Positions 44,833-53,985 of a DNA stretch of 64,000 nucleotides are shown here, in pieces. The first letter of the stretch is position 1; the number at the start of each line of letters is the position of its first letter. The notes below the pieces were generated by a model that worked only from the letters and a program-made list of their open reading frames with translations, was not told the DNA's origin and ran no database searches. The stretch is from Sphingobacterium yanglingense (GTDB lineage Bacteria > Bacteroidota > Bacteroidia > Sphingobacteriales > Sphingobacteriaceae): positions 62,001 through 126,000 of the forward strand of contig NZ_SNYV01000001.1 in the NCBI RefSeq assembly GCF_004363245.1, read 5' to 3'. The translations under genes and the position numbers were made by a program.

Positions 44833-45933
44833 ATGGCGCATAAAGTAATTATCAGTGGTGGCGGTACAGGAGGGCATATCTTTCCTGCGATAGCAATTGC
44901 TAATGCTTTGCGTCGTATTGAGCCCGATGTTGAAATCCTATTTGTTGGAGCTGAAGGAAAGATGGAGATGGAGAAAGTGCCAGCCGCAGGTTATACGATC
45001 ATAGGTCTGAATATCCAAGGGTTCAACCGTTCGTCTTTGCTGAAAAATCTGTCTTTGCCCTTTAAGATGCTGGATAGTTTGTTGAAGGCGAGAAAAATTA
45101 TTAAGGATTTTAAAGCGGACGTTGCCGTAGGTGTCGGTGGTTATGCTTCCGGCCCGTTGTTGATGATGGCAAATATGATGGGGGTACCTACGTTGATCCA
45201 GGAACAGAATTCGTTTGCTGGAAAAACAAACAAGAGCCTAGGCAAGAAAGCTAAGAAAGTCTGTGTTGCCTATGAGGGTATGGAGCAGTTCTTTGCAAAA
45301 GAAAAGGTGTTATTGACCGGAAATCCTATTCGTCGTGCGTCGGTAGATATTGAAGGTAAAAAGGGGGAGGCTTTGGTCGATTTCGGTTTAGAAGCGGGCA
45401 AGAAAACTATTTTGGTGACGGGGGGAAGCCTAGGAGCGGGGACGCTCAATGACTGCGTGAAGAATAATATTGATAAGTTGAATGCTGCAGGTGTACAGGT
45501 TATCTGGCAATGCGGGGGATACTATGTGGATAAGTTGACAGCCGAGCTTGGTGGGAAACTTCCCAATAGCATTAAAATGTCTGCTTTCTTACAGAGGATG
45601 GACTATGCATATGCGGCGGCTGATCTGATAGTGGCCCGTGCGGGAGCAGGTACAATCTCTGAACTATGTGTGGTGGGCAAGCCTGTGATTCTGGTGCCGT
45701 CGCCTAATGTGGCCGAGGACCATCAGACAAAAAATGCGATGGCACTGGTAAATAGAGACGCTGCAGTGATGGTGAAGGATGTGGAAGCGAGAGATGTGCT
45801 GGTGGATAAAATATTGGAATTATTGAATGATGCGCCTGCGGCGGAGACGTTGGGGCAGAATATAGAAAAAATGGCCTTGTTGGATGCCGATGAGGTGATT
45901 GCAAGAGAGGTGTTGAAATTAATCAAGAAATAG
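44833..45933 (+). CDS. murG: UDP-GlcNAc transferase MurG
   Basis: This 366-residue GT-B enzyme begins with VIISGGGTGGHIFPAIAIAN, the Gly-rich lipid I loop. It has VGVGGYASGPLLMMANMMGV, LIQEQNSFAGKTNK, and the UDP-GlcNAc site ADLIVARAGAGTISELCVVG with LVPSPNVAEDHQTKNAMALV. It converts lipid I to lipid II on the inner face of the membrane. It is 5 nt from murC. Confidence 0.97.
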   Translation: MAHKVIISGGGTGGHIFPAIAIANALRRIEPDVEILFVGAEGKMEMEKVPAAGYTIIGLNIQGFNRSSLLKNLSLPFKMLDSLLKARKIIKDFKADVAVGVGGYASGPLLMMANMMGVPTLIQEQNSFAGKTNKSLGKKAKKVCVAYEGMEQFFAKEKVLLTGNPIRRASVDIEGKKGEALVDFGLEAGKKTILVTGGSLGAGTLNDCVKNNIDKLNAAGVQVIWQCGGYYVDKLTAELGGKLPNSIKMSAFLQRMDYAYAAADLIVARAGAGTISELCVVGKPVILVPSPNVAEDHQTKNAMALVNRDAAVMVKDVEARDVLVDKILELLNDAPAAETLGQNIEKMALLDADEVIAREVLKLIKK

Positions 45934-45938
45934 GGGAT

Positions 45939-47291
45939 ATGAACATTGATCAGATAAAGAAAGTTTATTTAATCGGTATCGGTGGTATCGGGATGAGCGG
46001 TCTGGCACGTTATTTTCATAAACTCGGCTGTGAGGTGAGTGGATATGATAGAACGGAGACTGAGCTAACCAAGGCTTTGGCTAAGGAAGGTATTCCTGTG
46101 GTGTATGAAGATGACGTCACTACAATCGATGCATCCTTTTCAGCACCATCGGAACAAGCATTGGTGATCTATACGCCGGCGGTTCCTAAGGAGTTGAAGA
46201 TAAAGAACTATTTTCTGGATAAAGGCTTTGAGCTTTTTAAACGCTCACAGGTCTTGGGGATTATCAGTGCTAACCGCTTTACTATCGGAGTAGCTGGTAC
46301 GCATGGTAAGACAACGACCTCAACCATGATTGCCCATATTTTGAAAGATTCGGGTTATGATTGTTCTGCATTCTTAGGAGGCATAAGTTCAAACTATGAT
46401 ACGAATGTGCTTTTTGGAGCAAATAATGTAGTGGTGGTCGAAGCAGATGAATACGATCGTTCGTTTTTGACGCTACATCCGGATATCGCTATCGTGACCT
46501 CTGCAGATGCGGATCACTTGGATATCTATGGGGATGAATCGCATTTGATTGAATCATTTGAGATGTACCTGGATCGGGTGGTAGACGGTGGAAAACGGAT
46601 TGTAAAAAAGGGCTTGCCTTTTAAAGGAGACATTAGCTATTCGCAGCATACTGAAGCGGATGCTTATGCTAAAAATATACATGTTAAAGACGGTCAGTTT
46701 TATTTTGACTATGTGAGTGATGAAGTCACAATAGCGAACATTCTTTTGGGTATAGCGGGGCTTCATAATGTGGAAAATGCTGTAGCTGCGATTACGGTAG
46801 CGCGGCTGTTGAAGATTGAGGACCAAAAAATCGTAGCGGCACTGGCTAATTTTAAAGGAGCAAAGCGACGGTTTGAATTTATCGTTAGGAATGAAAAGCA
46901 TATTTACATTGATGACTATGCGCATCATCCCGAGGAGTTAAGGGCTTTTTTGAGCTCTATGCGTAAACTGTATCCTGAGAAAAAATTGACGGTTGTATTC
47001 CAGCCACATTTATTCACCCGTACGCGCGATTTTATAGATGGATTTGCAGAGGTATTGGGTATGGCCGATGAGTTGTTACTTATGGAAATATATCCTGCAC
47101 GGGAATTACCTATTGAAGGAGTGACTTCATCGTGGTTGTTGGAAAAGGTCGACTTGTCGAACAAGCGCGTGGTGAGCCCGCAGGAAGTTTTGGAGATCGC
47201 TAGGGATGAACAGCCTGAATTATTGGTAACTGTAGGGGCAGGAGATATCGACCGACTGGTGAAACCACTGAAGGAATTATTGGAGAGATAG
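45939..47291 (+). CDS. murC: UDP-MurNAc:L-alanine ligase
   Basis: This 450-residue Mur ligase has VYLIGIGGIGMSGLARYFHK at the start, the ATP loop GVAGTHGKTTTSTMIAHIL, VVVEADEYDRSFL, and the C-terminal IDDYAHHPEELRAFLSSMRK with VFQPHLFTRTRDF. It starts the stem peptide by adding L-Ala. It is followed 1 nt later by ftsQ. MurF, MurB and Ddl are not in this cluster. Confidence 0.97.
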   Translation: MNIDQIKKVYLIGIGGIGMSGLARYFHKLGCEVSGYDRTETELTKALAKEGIPVVYEDDVTTIDASFSAPSEQALVIYTPAVPKELKIKNYFLDKGFELFKRSQVLGIISANRFTIGVAGTHGKTTTSTMIAHILKDSGYDCSAFLGGISSNYDTNVLFGANNVVVVEADEYDRSFLTLHPDIAIVTSADADHLDIYGDESHLIESFEMYLDRVVDGGKRIVKKGLPFKGDISYSQHTEADAYAKNIHVKDGQFYFDYVSDEVTIANILLGIAGLHNVENAVAAITVARLLKIEDQKIVAALANFKGAKRRFEFIVRNEKHIYIDDYAHHPEELRAFLSSMRKLYPEKKLTVVFQPHLFTRTRDFIDGFAEVLGMADELLLMEIYPARELPIEGVTSSWLLEKVDLSNKRVVSPQEVLEIARDEQPELLVTVGAGDIDRLVKPLKELLER

Positions 47292-47292
47292 T

Positions 47293-48111
47293 ATGAGAAA
47301 TATCAGATGGAGCATGGTTTTTTACGTTTTCTTAGGTCTAGTGATCTTTGTAGGCTTAGCTATGCTTATGAGTCTGGTATCGAAGAAGGATAGCCAACAA
47401 CTATGTAAAGAGTTGAAAGTAGTTGTGGAGGGTAAGGAAACATTTATCGACCAGCAGGATATTTCGAAGATGATCGACCAGAAATTCGGGTCGGTTGTCG
47501 GAAAAGATTTGGCAGGTATAAAAGTACAACAGATCGAAGAAGCCATCGAAATGTTGCCTTATGTATCCAATGCGGAGGTGCATTTGGATATGGACGGGAC
47601 CATGCAGGTTACAGTGCAGCAACGCGAAGTCGTATTGCGCGTGATCAACAAAGCCGGACGTGAGTACTATGTGGATCGCTTGGGCAAGAAAGTCCCGGTG
47701 ACATTGAAATATGTGCCACACGTGATGGTCGCAAATGGTAATATCAGTGAAGGATATAAGCAGCCACTAGAGATGGTTGAGTCCAAGTTAGTACAGGATT
47801 TGGTGCGTATTGCAGGACATGTACGGGGCGATAATCTTTGGGAGAACCAAATTGTACAGATTTTTGTCAATGAACAGCGGGATATCGAATTGATTCCACG
47901 CGTAGGGCGAGAAGTCTTGGTGATCGGCTCAGCAGATTCTCTAGATTATAAGTTGAGAAGGCTAGAGGTGTATTACAAGAATATTCTGCCTAAGGTAGGC
48001 AGTGAGGCCTATGAAAAAGTGAACGTCAAGTATGGCGGTCAGATCATCTGTGAACGCAGGGGGAACTGGTTTATCGACAGTTTGCAGATGAAAATAAATA
48101 TGAAAAATTAA
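47293..48111 (+). CDS. ftsQ: Division protein FtsQ
   Basis: This 272-residue bitopic protein has one N-terminal transmembrane helix (MVFYVFLGLVIFVGLAMLMS), then a POTRA-like segment (VVVEGKETFIDQQDISKMI) and an FtsQ beta domain (AEVHLDMDGTMQVTVQQREV, VLRVINKAGREYYVDRLGKK). It links FtsL and FtsB in the divisome. Position between murC and ftsA supports the call. Confidence 0.93.
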   Translation: MRNIRWSMVFYVFLGLVIFVGLAMLMSLVSKKDSQQLCKELKVVVEGKETFIDQQDISKMIDQKFGSVVGKDLAGIKVQQIEEAIEMLPYVSNAEVHLDMDGTMQVTVQQREVVLRVINKAGREYYVDRLGKKVPVTLKYVPHVMVANGNISEGYKQPLEMVESKLVQDLVRIAGHVRGDNLWENQIVQIFVNEQRDIELIPRVGREVLVIGSADSLDYKLRRLEVYYKNILPKVGSEAYEKVNVKYGGQIICERRGNWFIDSLQMKINMKN

Positions 48112-48134
48112 CAATACAGCATAAAATACAGCAT

Positions 48135-49499
48135 ATGAAACCAAGAATTACAGACATTGAAAGAGAGAATCCAATCATCGTAGGATTGGATATCGGTACA
48201 ACAAAGATTTGTGTTACTGTAGGGAGACGCAGTGGTTCGAATAAAATTGAGTTGTTGGGCGTTGGTAAAGCCGAATCTGCAGGAGTAAACCGTGGCGTGG
48301 TCGCTAATATTCAAAAGACTGTGTTCAGTATCAGGGAAGCAGTTTCCTCGGCTGAAGGACAGTCCAATGTGGATATTAAGGTCGTGAATATCGGTATTGC
48401 AGGTCAGCACATCAAAAGCATCCAACATCGCGGTATTTTGACCAAAAGCGATGATGATGAAATAGGTAGAATCGATGTAGAACGATTGATTTCGGATATG
48501 TATAAATTGGTTCTTCCTCCGGGAGAAGAGATTATCCATGTCTTGCCTCAGGAGTTTACAATCGATAATGAACCAGGTATCAAAGAACCTATCGGAATGG
48601 CAGGGCGTCGTATGGAAGCAAACTTCCATATCATCTCTGGACGGGTTACGGATATTAAAAACATCAAGAAGTGTGTTGATAATGCTGATCTTGAAGTTTC
48701 ATCCCTGGTGTTGGAGCCTTTAGCATCTTCCGAAGCTGTATTGGATGATGAAGAAAAAATGGCTGGTGTTGTTCTTGTTGATATTGGTGGAGGTACTACC
48801 GACGTGGCTATTTTCCACGAGGGTATCATCCGTCATACTGCTGTAATTCCATTAGGAGGTAATATTGTAACTGAAGATATTCGTCAAGGTTGTGCTGTAC
48901 TTAGAAACCAGGCGGAGCAGTTAAAAGTGAGATACGGATCATCATTGGCGGATGAGAATAAAGAGAATGAGGTAATCTGTGTTCCGGGAATCCGTGGACG
49001 TGACTCGAAAGAGATATCGGTCAAAAATTTGGCTTATATCATTCAGGCGCGTATGGAGGAAATCATTGAACACGTATACTACGAAATTAAATCTTCTGGA
49101 TATGAGGATAAGCTGATCGCAGGTATTGTTATTACAGGTGGGGGAGCACAGTTGAAGCATTTGGTGCAGTTGGTTGAGTATATCACGGGAATAGATTGCC
49201 GTATCGGTTATCCAAATGAGTACCTGGCAAAAACGGATATGTTGAACAAGCAGACATTTGAGGAAATGAAGAGCCCAATGTACGCTACAAGTATTGGTCT
49301 TTTGATTAAAGGTATACAGATCTTGGAGGATGAGGAAGCTGCAAATCACGAAATGGCGAGCAGAAAGACCGAAAAGGTGCAGGTAAAAGAGATTGCAGAG
49401 AAGCAAAGCAAAAAGGAGAGCTGGTTTACGAAAATTATTTCAGAGTTCATTCGCGACAATCAAGAGATTGATGATGACACCTTTATAGGTAAGAAATAA
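48135..49499 (+). CDS. ftsA: Division protein FtsA
   Basis: This 454-residue actin-like ATPase has PIIVGLDIGTTKICVTVG (phosphate 1), the 1C domain, VVLVDIGGGTTDVAIFHEG (phosphate 2) and the adenosine loop GIVITGGGAQLKHLVQLVEY. The C-terminal tail ends in a Lys-rich amphipathic stretch (SKKESWFTKIISEFI), the likely membrane anchor. It tethers FtsZ to the membrane. It lies 130 nt before ftsZ. Confidence 0.96.
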   Translation: MKPRITDIERENPIIVGLDIGTTKICVTVGRRSGSNKIELLGVGKAESAGVNRGVVANIQKTVFSIREAVSSAEGQSNVDIKVVNIGIAGQHIKSIQHRGILTKSDDDEIGRIDVERLISDMYKLVLPPGEEIIHVLPQEFTIDNEPGIKEPIGMAGRRMEANFHIISGRVTDIKNIKKCVDNADLEVSSLVLEPLASSEAVLDDEEKMAGVVLVDIGGGTTDVAIFHEGIIRHTAVIPLGGNIVTEDIRQGCAVLRNQAEQLKVRYGSSLADENKENEVICVPGIRGRDSKEISVKNLAYIIQARMEEIIEHVYYEIKSSGYEDKLIAGIVITGGGAQLKHLVQLVEYITGIDCRIGYPNEYLAKTDMLNKQTFEEMKSPMYATSIGLLIKGIQILEDEEAANHEMASRKTEKVQVKEIAEKQSKKESWFTKIISEFIRDNQEIDDDTFIGKK

Positions 49500-49518
49500 T
49501 TTTCAACACAACGTAGTT

Positions 49519-49578
49519 TTTTCCACATTTTAACAATTGTGGAAAACTGTTGTTAATAATTTGGTATTATTACATTCG
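49519..49578 (+). promoter_or_regulatory. Two opposed DnaA-box-like sites and a possible ftsZ promoter
   Basis: TTTTCCACA at 49519-49527 faces TGTGGAAAA at 49538-49546, a perfect inverted pair with a 10-nt spacer. Each arm fits a relaxed DnaA box (TTWTNCACA). TTG at 49550-49552 and TACATTCG at 49571-49578 (one mismatch from TAnnTTTG, 18-nt spacing) could form a promoter for ftsZ. Confidence 0.55.
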
Positions 49579-49629
49579 AATTGTTGAGTTTCGTTTTGAT
49601 CGCTTGGCAGTTCATAAAAATAGGATATT

Positions 49630-51342
49630 ATGTCGATACAATTTGAAATGTTAAAGGAGCAATCATCTATAATCAAGGTTATAGGTGTAGGTGGTGGCGG
49701 TGGTAATGCCGTCAATCACATGTACAAGCAAGGGATTAGTGGTGTAGATTTTATTGTGTGCAACACAGATGCGCAAGCGCTGGAGTTGAGCCCAATTCCT
49801 AACAAAGTACAATTGGGAGCTAGTCTTACAGAGGGAATGGGAGCTGGTGCAGATCCTGACGTGGGTGAGAACTCTGCTATCGAAAGTATCGACGATATCA
49901 AGAGAATGTTAGGCCCCAACACAAAGATGTTGTTTATTACTGCTGGAATGGGTGGTGGTACCGGTACCGGTGCTAGTCCTGTCTTGGCTAAAGCAGCAAA
50001 GGAGATGGGAATCCTTACAGTCGCGATTATTACTACTCCTTTTACATTCGAAGGTAAGAAACGTCGTTCGCAAGCGGAAGAAGGCTTAAGTGAACTTCGT
50101 AAATATGTGGATTCGTATCTTGTAATTTCTAATGATCGTCTACGCGAAATCTTTGGAAATTTGACGATGACTGCAGCATTTGCGAAGGCGGATGATATAT
50201 TAACTACTGCTGCAAAAGGTATTGCCGAAATCATCACTATTCCAGGTTATGTCAACGTCGATTTTAAAGACGTTCGTACCGTTATGAATGATAGTGGTGT
50301 GGCTATTATGGGTAACCATGTGGCTTCTGGAGAAGATAGAGCGATCAAAGCTGTAACAGGAGCATTAGCTTCTCCGTTACTTAAAGATAATGAGATAGAA
50401 GGTGCACGTTATATTCTTTTAAATATTACTTCTGGAAAGACGGAAGTAACTATGGACGAGGTAGCTATCGTTACAGATTTCATTCAGGAAAAGGCAGGTT
50501 TGACTGCTGACTTGATTTGGGGTAACTGTATTGACGAAGCATTGGAAGATAGTCTGTCGGTAACTATTATCGCTACAGGATTCCAAACTTCGGAAGAGCG
50601 TATCAAAGAGAAAGAGCAAGAGAAAGTAGCATTGCCGCTTACTCCAGAGCCGACACCTTCTTTTGTTAAACCTGTAGGACAGAATCAATTTACTGAGCGT
50701 CCATCGGAAGCGAGAGTAGATAGCTATATAAAGCCTGTAGTGCCTACAGTTGCTAATAGCATGGAGCAGCCTGTTGTTAGTAAGCCACAAGCAGACTTGT
50801 TCTCAGCTCCATCTAAATCTGCTGGATTTACGAATGCTTCGGTTCAGGCTGAGCCGCAGATAGTCCGTCATACATTGGATGTACAGGATGATTTTGTGGA
50901 AGAAAAAGAAGAAAACCATGGTTTCGAGTTGAAGACTTCGCCTTCTGTGTTTGAATTTAAGTTGCCAACTGTATTTGACGCCTATGAAGAGAAGGTTGAT
51001 GAAGAGGTGGCTAGCCAAGTGAATAACATTGTAACTTCCTCTATACCTACGACACATGTAGGTGGTTCTACTGTAAAAGTGGAAGAAGAAGTTAACTTCG
51101 AAGATCAGTTGTTAAAGACAAAAGAACGCATCTTAAGACTTAAGGAATTAAGTATGAAGTTGAAGTCTTCGAATGGATTGGCCGAGTTGGAAAACGAGCC
51201 TGCTTACAAAAGAAAACAAAAGACATTGGACGATGTGCCTCATTCGGCTGATTCTCAGGTGTCACGATTCACCTTATCTTTTGATGAAGGTGTGACGGAG
51301 ATTCGTTCTAATAATTCGTTTTTACACGATAATGTAGATTAA
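49630..51342 (+). CDS. ftsZ: Division GTPase FtsZ with long C-terminal tail
   Basis: This 570-residue tubulin homologue has VIGVGGGGGNAVNHMY, the GTP loop GGGTGTG at 108-114, the T7 loop (NVDFKDVRTVM) and a normal globular core to about residue 325. The tail, about 240 residues, is long, as in other Bacteroidota. It is acidic and low in complexity in the middle and has a coiled patch (LLKTKERILRLKELSMKLKS). The usual short FtsA-binding peptide is not obvious at the very end. It builds the Z-ring. It is the last gene of the cluster; a strong hairpin follows. Confidence 0.97.
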   Translation: MSIQFEMLKEQSSIIKVIGVGGGGGNAVNHMYKQGISGVDFIVCNTDAQALELSPIPNKVQLGASLTEGMGAGADPDVGENSAIESIDDIKRMLGPNTKMLFITAGMGGGTGTGASPVLAKAAKEMGILTVAIITTPFTFEGKKRRSQAEEGLSELRKYVDSYLVISNDRLREIFGNLTMTAAFAKADDILTTAAKGIAEIITIPGYVNVDFKDVRTVMNDSGVAIMGNHVASGEDRAIKAVTGALASPLLKDNEIEGARYILLNITSGKTEVTMDEVAIVTDFIQEKAGLTADLIWGNCIDEALEDSLSVTIIATGFQTSEERIKEKEQEKVALPLTPEPTPSFVKPVGQNQFTERPSEARVDSYIKPVVPTVANSMEQPVVSKPQADLFSAPSKSAGFTNASVQAEPQIVRHTLDVQDDFVEEKEENHGFELKTSPSVFEFKLPTVFDAYEEKVDEEVASQVNNIVTSSIPTTHVGGSTVKVEEEVNFEDQLLKTKERILRLKELSMKLKSSNGLAELENEPAYKRKQKTLDDVPHSADSQVSRFTLSFDEGVTEIRSNNSFLHDNVD

Positions 51343-51370
51343 TCAGAGCGCTTTTTTTATTGCTGTATAG

Positions 51371-51402
51371 AAAGGTCGGCTGTCTAAGACAGCCGACCTT
51401 TT
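51371..51402 (+). terminator. Terminator of the dcw cluster
   Basis: AAAGGTCGGCTGTC pairs perfectly with GACAGCCGACCTTT around TAA, followed by TGC. It lies 29 nt after the ftsZ stop. Confidence 0.85.
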
Positions 51403-51484
51403 GCTTTGCGTATTTTGTTTTGTGTTATAAAGATGCTATTTTAGGAATAAATCTAAAATCTATAAATTTATAAATCAGTAAATT

Positions 51485-51670
51485 ATGGCAAGTATTAACA
51501 AATTTGAAGAGTTGAAAGCTTTAGTACACGGGTTGGAATCTGAAGCGGAAAAGTTTTATACCAAGGGCAATGGAGCTGCTGGGACGCGACTCCGTAAGGG
51601 GCTTCAGGAGCTAAAGACACTATCACAAGATCTGCGATTGGGTATACAGGATCTAAAAAATAAGAAATAA
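51485..51670 (+). CDS. Histone H1-like (Hc1) protein
   Basis: This 61-residue protein has many Lys and Ala/Leu residues (KFEELKALVHGLESEAEKFY, TRLRKGLQELKTLSQDLRLG). It is the short Bacteroidota H1-like form, of which the chlamydial Hc1 N-terminus is a relative. It probably binds and compacts DNA. A hairpin lies just after the stop. Confidence 0.88.
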   Translation: MASINKFEELKALVHGLESEAEKFYTKGNGAAGTRLRKGLQELKTLSQDLRLGIQDLKNKK

Positions 51671-51684
51671 GCGAGGCTTAATGA

Positions 51685-51720
51685 CATCGTGGAGGGAAGG
51701 ATGTCTTTCCCTTCACGATG
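51685..51720 (+). terminator. Hairpin after the histone-like gene
   Basis: CATCGTGGAGGGAA pairs with TTCCCTTCACGATG (one G-U pair). No long T tract follows. Confidence 0.6.
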
Positions 51721-51726
51721 CATAAA

Positions 51727-52368
51727 TTAGTCCTTAGCGTGGAGTTTAAATAACTCGATAAGGTCTGGTATATTGTTGACCGCTAATTTTTCAAAAATCC
51801 TACTTTTGTAGGTGCTTACAGTCGATGAGCTTAATGCCAAGAGGTTAGATACTTCGAGTATGCCATGACCTTCTATAAGGTGTTTTGCGACATCCATCTC
51901 CCTGTTGGATAGTTTATTCAACGGATTGACCCGATCCATTGAAGATTTTGTGCTTGTCAGTTTTTGTACGTACAGATCCTTTACTTCATTGGACATATAC
52001 TTACCTCGGTCTTTAATGCTTTGAATAGCATTGGCCAGCTCTTCCATAGCGGTATTTTTGTTGAGATAACCTGCGGCCCCTGCTTCAATATAACGTAAGG
52101 CATAGATGTTCTCGTCGTAAGAAGAGAAAACTAGGATTTTTAGATCCTGCTGAAAGTTGAGTATTTCGCCGATTACTTTTATATTATTACCTCCGGGCAT
52201 ATTAATGTCTAAAAGCAATAAATCGAATTTTTCAAATTTAAGATGATCATAGACCTCTTTTATCGTGACTGCATTAGTTATAGAAACATCTTTGAATTTT
52301 TCGTTAATCACTACGGCAGCCCCTAATCTGACTATGCTGTGGTCATCTGCGATGAGTATCTTTTTCAT
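51727..52368 (-). CDS. LuxR-type response regulator
   Basis: The start is set at MKKILIADDHSIVR (52368). The 213-residue product has a receiver domain with ADDH at 7-10 and phospho-acceptor Asp54 (LLLLDINMPGG), and a LuxR HTH at about 150-205 (LSNREMDVAKHLIEGHGILE, SSSTVSTYKSRIFEKL). No histidine kinase is adjacent, so it is an orphan in this window. It is convergent with the histone-like gene. Confidence 0.94.
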   Translation of the reverse strand: MKKILIADDHSIVRLGAAVVINEKFKDVSITNAVTIKEVYDHLKFEKFDLLLLDINMPGGNNIKVIGEILNFQQDLKILVFSSYDENIYALRYIEAGAAGYLNKNTAMEELANAIQSIKDRGKYMSNEVKDLYVQKLTSTKSSMDRVNPLNKLSNREMDVAKHLIEGHGILEVSNLLALSSSTVSTYKSRIFEKLAVNNIPDLIELFKLHAKD

Positions 52369-52570
52369 AAAAAGGGATGTGCGTTTTATATTTAACAACT
52401 ATTTAGTGTGAGCTTGAATAGGTGATTGCTACTTGCAAACATACGAAATAATCATTTATATATTTAGATTGTTCACATTAATTAATAATAAAAAACTTGC
52501 ACATATTGTCGTATTTTTGATTATTATCATTATAATTGTATGTATATAGAAAAACAAAAATTAAATAATT

Positions 52571-52978
52571 ATGGGGTTTTTAAAAGAGTTTAAAGAATTT
52601 GCAATGCGCGGTAGCGTGTTAGATCTAGCTGTCGGTGTTGTGATCGGTGGTGCATTTGGTAAAATCGTTACTTCTTTGGTGGACGATGTTATTATGCCTC
52701 CGATCGGCTTTATCACAGGAGGGGTGGATTTCAGTAATTTAAAGTATGTGATTACGGAAGCTGATGCGACTACTGGTGTAGCAGAGGTTGCTATCAAATA
52801 TGGTAACTTCGCGAATGTGATTATACAGTTTTTGATTATTGCATTCTGTATTTTTCTAGTGATTAAAGGAATTAATTCTTTTAATAAGAAAGAAGAGGCT
52901 GCTCCAGCTGCTCCGCCAGCGCCATCTAAAGAAGAGGTTCTACTTTCTGAAATCAGAGACATTTTGAAAAATAAATAG
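52571..52978 (+). CDS. mscL: Large-conductance mechanosensitive channel
   Basis: This 135-residue protein has the MscL N-helix ([20 protein letters not shown]), the pore helix [20 protein letters not shown] with [11 protein letters not shown], a second helix ([20 protein letters not shown]), and a C-terminal cytoplasmic bundle ([17 protein letters not shown]). It opens under membrane tension. A TATTTTTG at 52512-52519 may be its -7 box. Confidence 0.97.
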   Translation: MGFLKEFKEFAMRGSVLDLAVGVVIGGAFGKIVTSLVDDVIMPPIGFITGGVDFSNLKYVITEADATTGVAEVAIKYGNFANVIIQFLIIAFCIFLVIKGINSFNKKEEAAPAAPPAPSKEEVLLSEIRDILKNK

Positions 52979-53027
52979 GCTAACCAGATAAAGAGTTCTG
53001 TTACACTAAACTTTTTGATTTTAGTCC

Positions 53028-53058
53028 TTGTTAGTTTAGAAATAATACAGTACTTTTG
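53028..53058 (+). promoter_or_regulatory. Promoter of the rpmH operon
   Basis: TTG at 53028-53030, a 20-nt spacer, then TACTTTTG at 53051-53058, an exact fit to TTG-N19-21-TAnnTTTG. The rpmH ATG is 57 nt further on. Confidence 0.8.
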
Positions 53059-53114
53059 CATTCCTATTAAGGATAATTACAGGTTAGAATATTAAAAAAA
53101 TATAATAAAGCGTC

Positions 53115-53273
53115 ATGAAAAGAACATTTCAGCCTTCGCAAAGAAAAAGAAGAAACAAACACGGTTTTAGAGAGCGTATGAGCACAGCTAATGGTAGAAG
53201 AGTATTAGCGTCTCGTAGAGCTAAAGGAAGAAAACGTCTTAGTGTTTCTGACGAGTATCGCCACAAAGGCTAA
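53115..53273 (+). CDS. rpmH: 50S ribosomal protein L34
   Basis: A 52-codon ORF from ATG at 53115 encodes [19 protein letters not shown], then [20 protein letters not shown], and ends YRHKG. This is unmistakably L34, a small basic protein of the large subunit. It heads the rpmH-rnpA-yidD group, with rnpA 57 nt downstream. Confidence 0.97.
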   Translation: MKRTFQPSQRKRRNKHGFRERMSTANGRRVLASRRAKGRKRLSVSDEYRHKG

Positions 53274-53330
53274 TACTTTTTTTAGCGCCGGTGACTTTAA
53301 CTGTGCCGTTCCGGCCTTTTCTGTCATCGT

Positions 53331-53720
53331 ATGAAAAAAACATTTAAAAAGGAAGAACGACTATGTAATAAGAGCTTACTAAATAAGCTCTTCCATAGTG
53401 GTTCTTCTTTTGTTGTATACCCTTTTCGGATGGTATATACGGAGGTAGCGCTAGAGAAAGTGCAATCTCCAGTCAGTGTCGTTATCTCTGTATCAAAACG
53501 CAGATTCAAGGCGGCACCTGATCGTAATCGTATTAAGCGTTTGATTCGGGAAGCCTACCGACAGCAAAAATCTATCGCACTTTACCCTTTCATGGAGTCT
53601 AAATCTTCGGGCCTGTTGCTCGCGATACAGTACGTAGGAAAGGAAGAAGTGCCCTTTGCTACGGTTTGGACAAAAATGGAAAAAGCACTAGCACAGTTGA
53701 TCAATGAAAATAATCAATAG
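53331..53720 (+). CDS. rnpA: Ribonuclease P protein component
   Basis: This 129-residue protein contains [40 protein letters not shown] and the RNR box [16 protein letters not shown]. It helps RNase P RNA process tRNA 5' ends. Standard place after rpmH. Its last 17 nt overlap yidD. Confidence 0.95.
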   Translation: MKKTFKKEERLCNKSLLNKLFHSGSSFVVYPFRMVYTEVALEKVQSPVSVVISVSKRRFKAAPDRNRIKRLIREAYRQQKSIALYPFMESKSSGLLLAIQYVGKEEVPFATVWTKMEKALAQLINENNQ

Positions 53721-53955
53721 TATCGGTTTGTTTGCGGTGAAGATTTTGCAAGGAATCTTTTTGTTGATTATACGATTTTATCAGCTTTTTATCTCTCCAT
53801 TACTAGGTGCAAACTGTAGGTATACCCCGACTTGTTCGCAATACGGTAAAGAGGCTATCCTTAAATATGGTCCTTTTAAAGGCGGTTGGTTAGCAATCAA
53901 GCGTATCGCCAGTTGTAATCCTTGGGGAGGACATGGTCATGATCCTGTACCCTAA
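53704..53955 (+). CDS. yidD: Membrane protein insertion efficiency factor YidD
   Basis: This 83-residue protein has the diagnostic [40 protein letters not shown] and [16 protein letters not shown], with its conserved Cys residues. YidD assists the YidC insertase. It overlaps rnpA by 17 nt, so translation is coupled. Confidence 0.97.
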   Translation: MKIINSIGLFAVKILQGIFLLIIRFYQLFISPLLGANCRYTPTCSQYGKEAILKYGPFKGGWLAIKRIASCNPWGGHGHDPVP

Positions 53956-53985
53956 ATTTAACCTGTTTTCAGAAAGTATTATTCT

